Shown: in pieces, positions 54,895-56,394 of the stretch | Layout: each line of letters begins with the position of its first letter | How positions within the stretch are numbered: position 1 is the first letter of the stretch | DNA from: Bacteroides sp. | GTDB lineage: Bacteria; Bacteroidota; Bacteroidia; Bacteroidales; Bacteroidaceae | Assembly (NCBI GenBank): GCA_015060705.1 | Contig: SUXY01000011.1 | Span: 1 to 56,394 of the forward strand | DNA length: 56,394 bases | Direction: 5' to 3' | Program-made: the position numbers and the translations under genes | Notes under the pieces: generated by a model | Database searches by the model: none | What the model saw: the letters and a program-made list of their open reading frames with translations, nothing else | What the model was told of the DNA's origin: nothing

Positions 54895-55881
54895 ATGAGC
54901 AAAAAGCACCTTTATAGTCCAACGGATAAAATGAGTGACATCATCTGCGACAATTATAGTTTGTTGCAGGTGATGAGCCGTTTCGGTTTACCGTTGGGCT
55001 TTGGTGACTATTCGGTAGAAGAAGTATGCAAATCCAGTCAAGTGGATTGTAATACCTTCCTGGCCGTAGCCAATTTCATCAACAAGGGGCATTCCCGTTC
55101 ATCGCTTCCACAAACGGACATTTCCGTGGAAACCTTGATGATTTATCTGAAGAATGCCCATCATTATTTTCTCGATTTCCAATTGCCTACCATCCGTAGG
55201 AAGTTACTCGAAGCCATCGATTGCTCGACAGACAATGAAATTACCTTCTTGATATTGAAGTTCTTCGATGTCTATGTACAAGAAGTTCGTAATCATATGA
55301 ACTACGAAGACCAATACGTCTTCACGTATGTGGACAATCTGCTGAAAGGTCAGAAAGACGAAAACTATAATATCAAGATGTTTGTCAGTCATCACGACCA
55401 CATCGACGAGAAACTGACAGAACTGAAGAACAGTATCATCAAGTATTATCCGGACAGCAAGAAAGCCTACATGATGAATGCCGTCCTCTTCGACATTTTT
55501 AATTGTGAAAAGGATTTGGTATCGCACAATGCTGTAGAAGACCACTTGTTTGTTCCTGCTGTGCTTCAATTGGAAGAGGAGGTCAAGAAGAATCTCGACA
55601 ACCACAATACCTCAAACAAGGTACAGAAAGCAATTGAAAAAGAGGAAAGCCTATCTAGGCAAGACGATTTGAGTCAGCGCGAAAAGGAAATCATCTGTTG
55701 CGTGGTAAAGGGGATGTCCAACAAGGAAATAGCCGAAAATCTGTTTATTTCCGTTCATACGGTAATTACGCACCGAAGAAACATAGCCCGTAAACTACAA
55801 ATTCATTCTCCTACATTATTGACTGTATATGCCATCGTAAACAAACTGGTTGATATCAGTGAAGTGAAGGTTGGCATCTAA
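54895..55881 (+). CDS. LuxR-type regulator with a hemerythrin-like diiron sensor
   Basis: A 328-residue protein. N-terminal part (about 10-70) resembles the ScdA/RIC start domain (MSDIICDNYSLLQVMSRFG). Residues 80-230 form a hemerythrin-like four-helix bundle with the ligand pattern His89/90, H134xxxE138, His166/167/169, H211xxxE215. Residues 258-322 are a LuxR helix-turn-helix (LSQREKEIICCVVKGMSNKEIA). A diiron site suggests that it senses oxygen, NO or iron state and changes transcription; this is inference from the domains. It follows purT by six bases. Confidence 0.85.
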   Translation: MSKKHLYSPTDKMSDIICDNYSLLQVMSRFGLPLGFGDYSVEEVCKSSQVDCNTFLAVANFINKGHSRSSLPQTDISVETLMIYLKNAHHYFLDFQLPTIRRKLLEAIDCSTDNEITFLILKFFDVYVQEVRNHMNYEDQYVFTYVDNLLKGQKDENYNIKMFVSHHDHIDEKLTELKNSIIKYYPDSKKAYMMNAVLFDIFNCEKDLVSHNAVEDHLFVPAVLQLEEEVKKNLDNHNTSNKVQKAIEKEESLSRQDDLSQREKEIICCVVKGMSNKEIAENLFISVHTVITHRRNIARKLQIHSPTLLTVYAIVNKLVDISEVKVGI

Positions 55882-55992
55882 AATACCTAAAAATGGGGAT
55901 TGCGTAATGTTCCAAAGACGATTATCTTTGCATACGTAAGTTAGTCATATAAAGAAATTACGTAAACCACAAAGTTAGTTATTAGTTAAATA

Positions 55993-56030
55993 AAGAACGC
56001 CCTGCGAAGTGATTTCGCGGGGCGTTCTTG
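55993..56030 (+). terminator. Long terminator hairpin after the LuxR-type gene
   Basis: AAGAACGCCCTGCGAA pairs with TTCGCGGGGCGTTCTT (one G-T pair) around a short loop, a 16-bp stem followed by a loose T-rich tract. Confidence 0.8.
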
Positions 56031-56062
56031 TTTCATTTTTAAGGTATACGAACGTTCGCTGA

Positions 56063-56123
56063 AAGATGCTACATCTTACCCCGATAAGATGATACATCTT
56101 ACTGCGATAAGATGCTACATCTT
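56063..56123. repeat. Three tandem palindromic 23-bp repeats
   Basis: The palindrome AAGATG-nTA-CATCTT occurs at 56063, 56086 and 56109, spaced exactly 23 bases with spacers ACCCCGAT and ACTGCGAT. Outer flanks (ACGAACGTTCGCTGA on the left, TCGGCGGAAGCTCGT on the right) form a wider imperfect inverted repeat around the set. Confidence 0.8.
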
Positions 56124-56318
56124 TCGGCGGAAGCTCGTACAAGTATATGTGACACCGAAATTGAAAGGAAAGAATGAACCCCTTGTCTACTTTTTCAGCA
56201 ATCATTGTTCAAGATCTGTCTACTTTTTCACGAAACTCCTTGCACTGCTGTCACCGGGATCCAACTCTTTGGATTTCAACATACAAGGGATGGCAGGAGT
56301 CCTGCCACCTGTCTAAAT

Positions 56319-56394
56319 TGAAGTGAACCCAAAAAGTTGGACGGTTGATTATGATGCAAATTTAGTTAATCTGTATTGAACAGGGCTCAATCCG
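56319..56394 (-). mobile_element. 3' end of an IS3-family insertion sequence (cut by window edge)
   Basis: The sequence from TGAAGTGAACCC near 56319 inward has the look of an IS3-family terminal inverted repeat (AACCCAAAAAGTTGGAC) followed by the end of a transposase frame on the minus strand. The rest of the element lies beyond the window, so the exact boundary and target duplication cannot be read. Confidence 0.7.
56349..56394 (-). CDS. C-terminus of IS3-family transposase OrfB (partial)
   Basis: On the minus strand the last codons read GLSPVQYRLTKFAS and stop at TAA 56351-56349. The LSPxxYR ending is typical of the integrase core of IS3/IS150-type transposases, where it follows the catalytic DDE region that is off the window. 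Confidence 0.75.
   Translation of the reverse strand, partial: GLSPVQYRLTKFAS

Larger units (their letters stand above)
55882..56318. other. Non-coding, repeat-rich gap
   Basis: No protein gene is supported. The stretch holds a terminator hairpin, three palindromic 23-base repeats, two copies of TGTCTACTTTTTCA (56184-56197 and 56217-56230), and an 8-bp inverted repeat around one base (TGGCAGGA/TCCTGCCA, 56291-56307) just before the IS end. It looks like a worn insertion hotspot. Confidence 0.6.

Noticed and set aside
56063..56123. CRISPR array
   Set aside because: Three 15-base palindromes with 8-base spacers are far too short for repeats and spacers, and no cas gene is present.

Overview
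The window comes from a member of the Bacteroidales (Bacteroidota), probably a gut or host-associated species. Three things point there. Many genes have the Bacteroidota promoter (TTTG about 19-21 bases before TAnnTTTG). The primary sigma factor is the short 286-residue form. Gene content is typical: a LytS/LytTR pair, OPT transporter, DUF4301, TorF-like porin, PNGase F-type amidase and many signal-peptide or lipoprotein hydrolases. Most of the window is ordinary chromosome of roughly 42-50% GC in the rows I counted by hand.

Left part (1-20.4 kb). This holds a Gfo/Idh/MocA oxidoreductase, YccF, a porin-like protein, a secreted C69 + C1 peptidase pair, a candidate small RNA, a histidine kinase with a LytTR regulator interrupted by an in-frame TAG, riboflavin synthase, YihY/BrkB, RNase P RNA, an HtrA protease, RpoD, a C11 protease, an Nramp transporter, a HAD phosphatase, PanB, EttA and a metallo-beta-lactamase-fold lipoprotein.

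Defence operon (20.5-33.2 kb). Ten co-directional genes are packed with overlaps or gaps of at most 39 bases. They begin with an AAA15 (OLD-like) ATPase and a DUF3226/TOPRIM-like partner. Then come a C5-cytosine methyltransferase, a MORC/MutL-like GHKL ATPase with a C-terminal Ymh-like domain, two more C5 methyltransferases, a DUF3883 (NO VEIN C-terminal, PD-(D/E)XK-like) protein, an McrB-like AAA+ motor, a RhuM protein and an McrC-like nuclease. The closest characterised plan I know is the BsuMI/LlaJI type, in which paired m5C methyltransferases protect a site cut by McrB/McrC-like subunits. Here that plan carries a third methyltransferase, a GHKL ATPase, a DUF3883 nuclease and RhuM. From about 22.2 kb to about 28.86 kb the DNA is very AT-rich. 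The composition changes abruptly inside mcrB, where the N-terminal region meets the AAA+ motor, so the methyltransferases and the presumed specificity end of McrB look like one exchanged cassette. This is the most interesting part of the window.

Right part (33.3-56.4 kb). This holds a GNAT, a Nudix hydrolase, a PD-(D/E)XK family protein, a flavodoxin lipoprotein, ribosomal protein S16 with a long Ala/Glu/Lys tail, an esterase cluster (acetylxylan-esterase-like, AmpC-like, BD-FAE-like) beside an OPT transporter, a calcineurin-type phosphoesterase, DUF1573, DgkA and a RelA/SpoT homologue whose hydrolase motifs are destroyed. It continues with DUF4301, a PNGase F-like lipoprotein, an O6-alkylguanine methyltransferase, a GNAT, a PadR-PspC-PspC operon, PurT and a LuxR-type regulator with a hemerythrin-like sensor. 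The window ends in a repeat-rich gap and the 3' end of an IS3-family element. No tRNA, rRNA or CRISPR array was seen.
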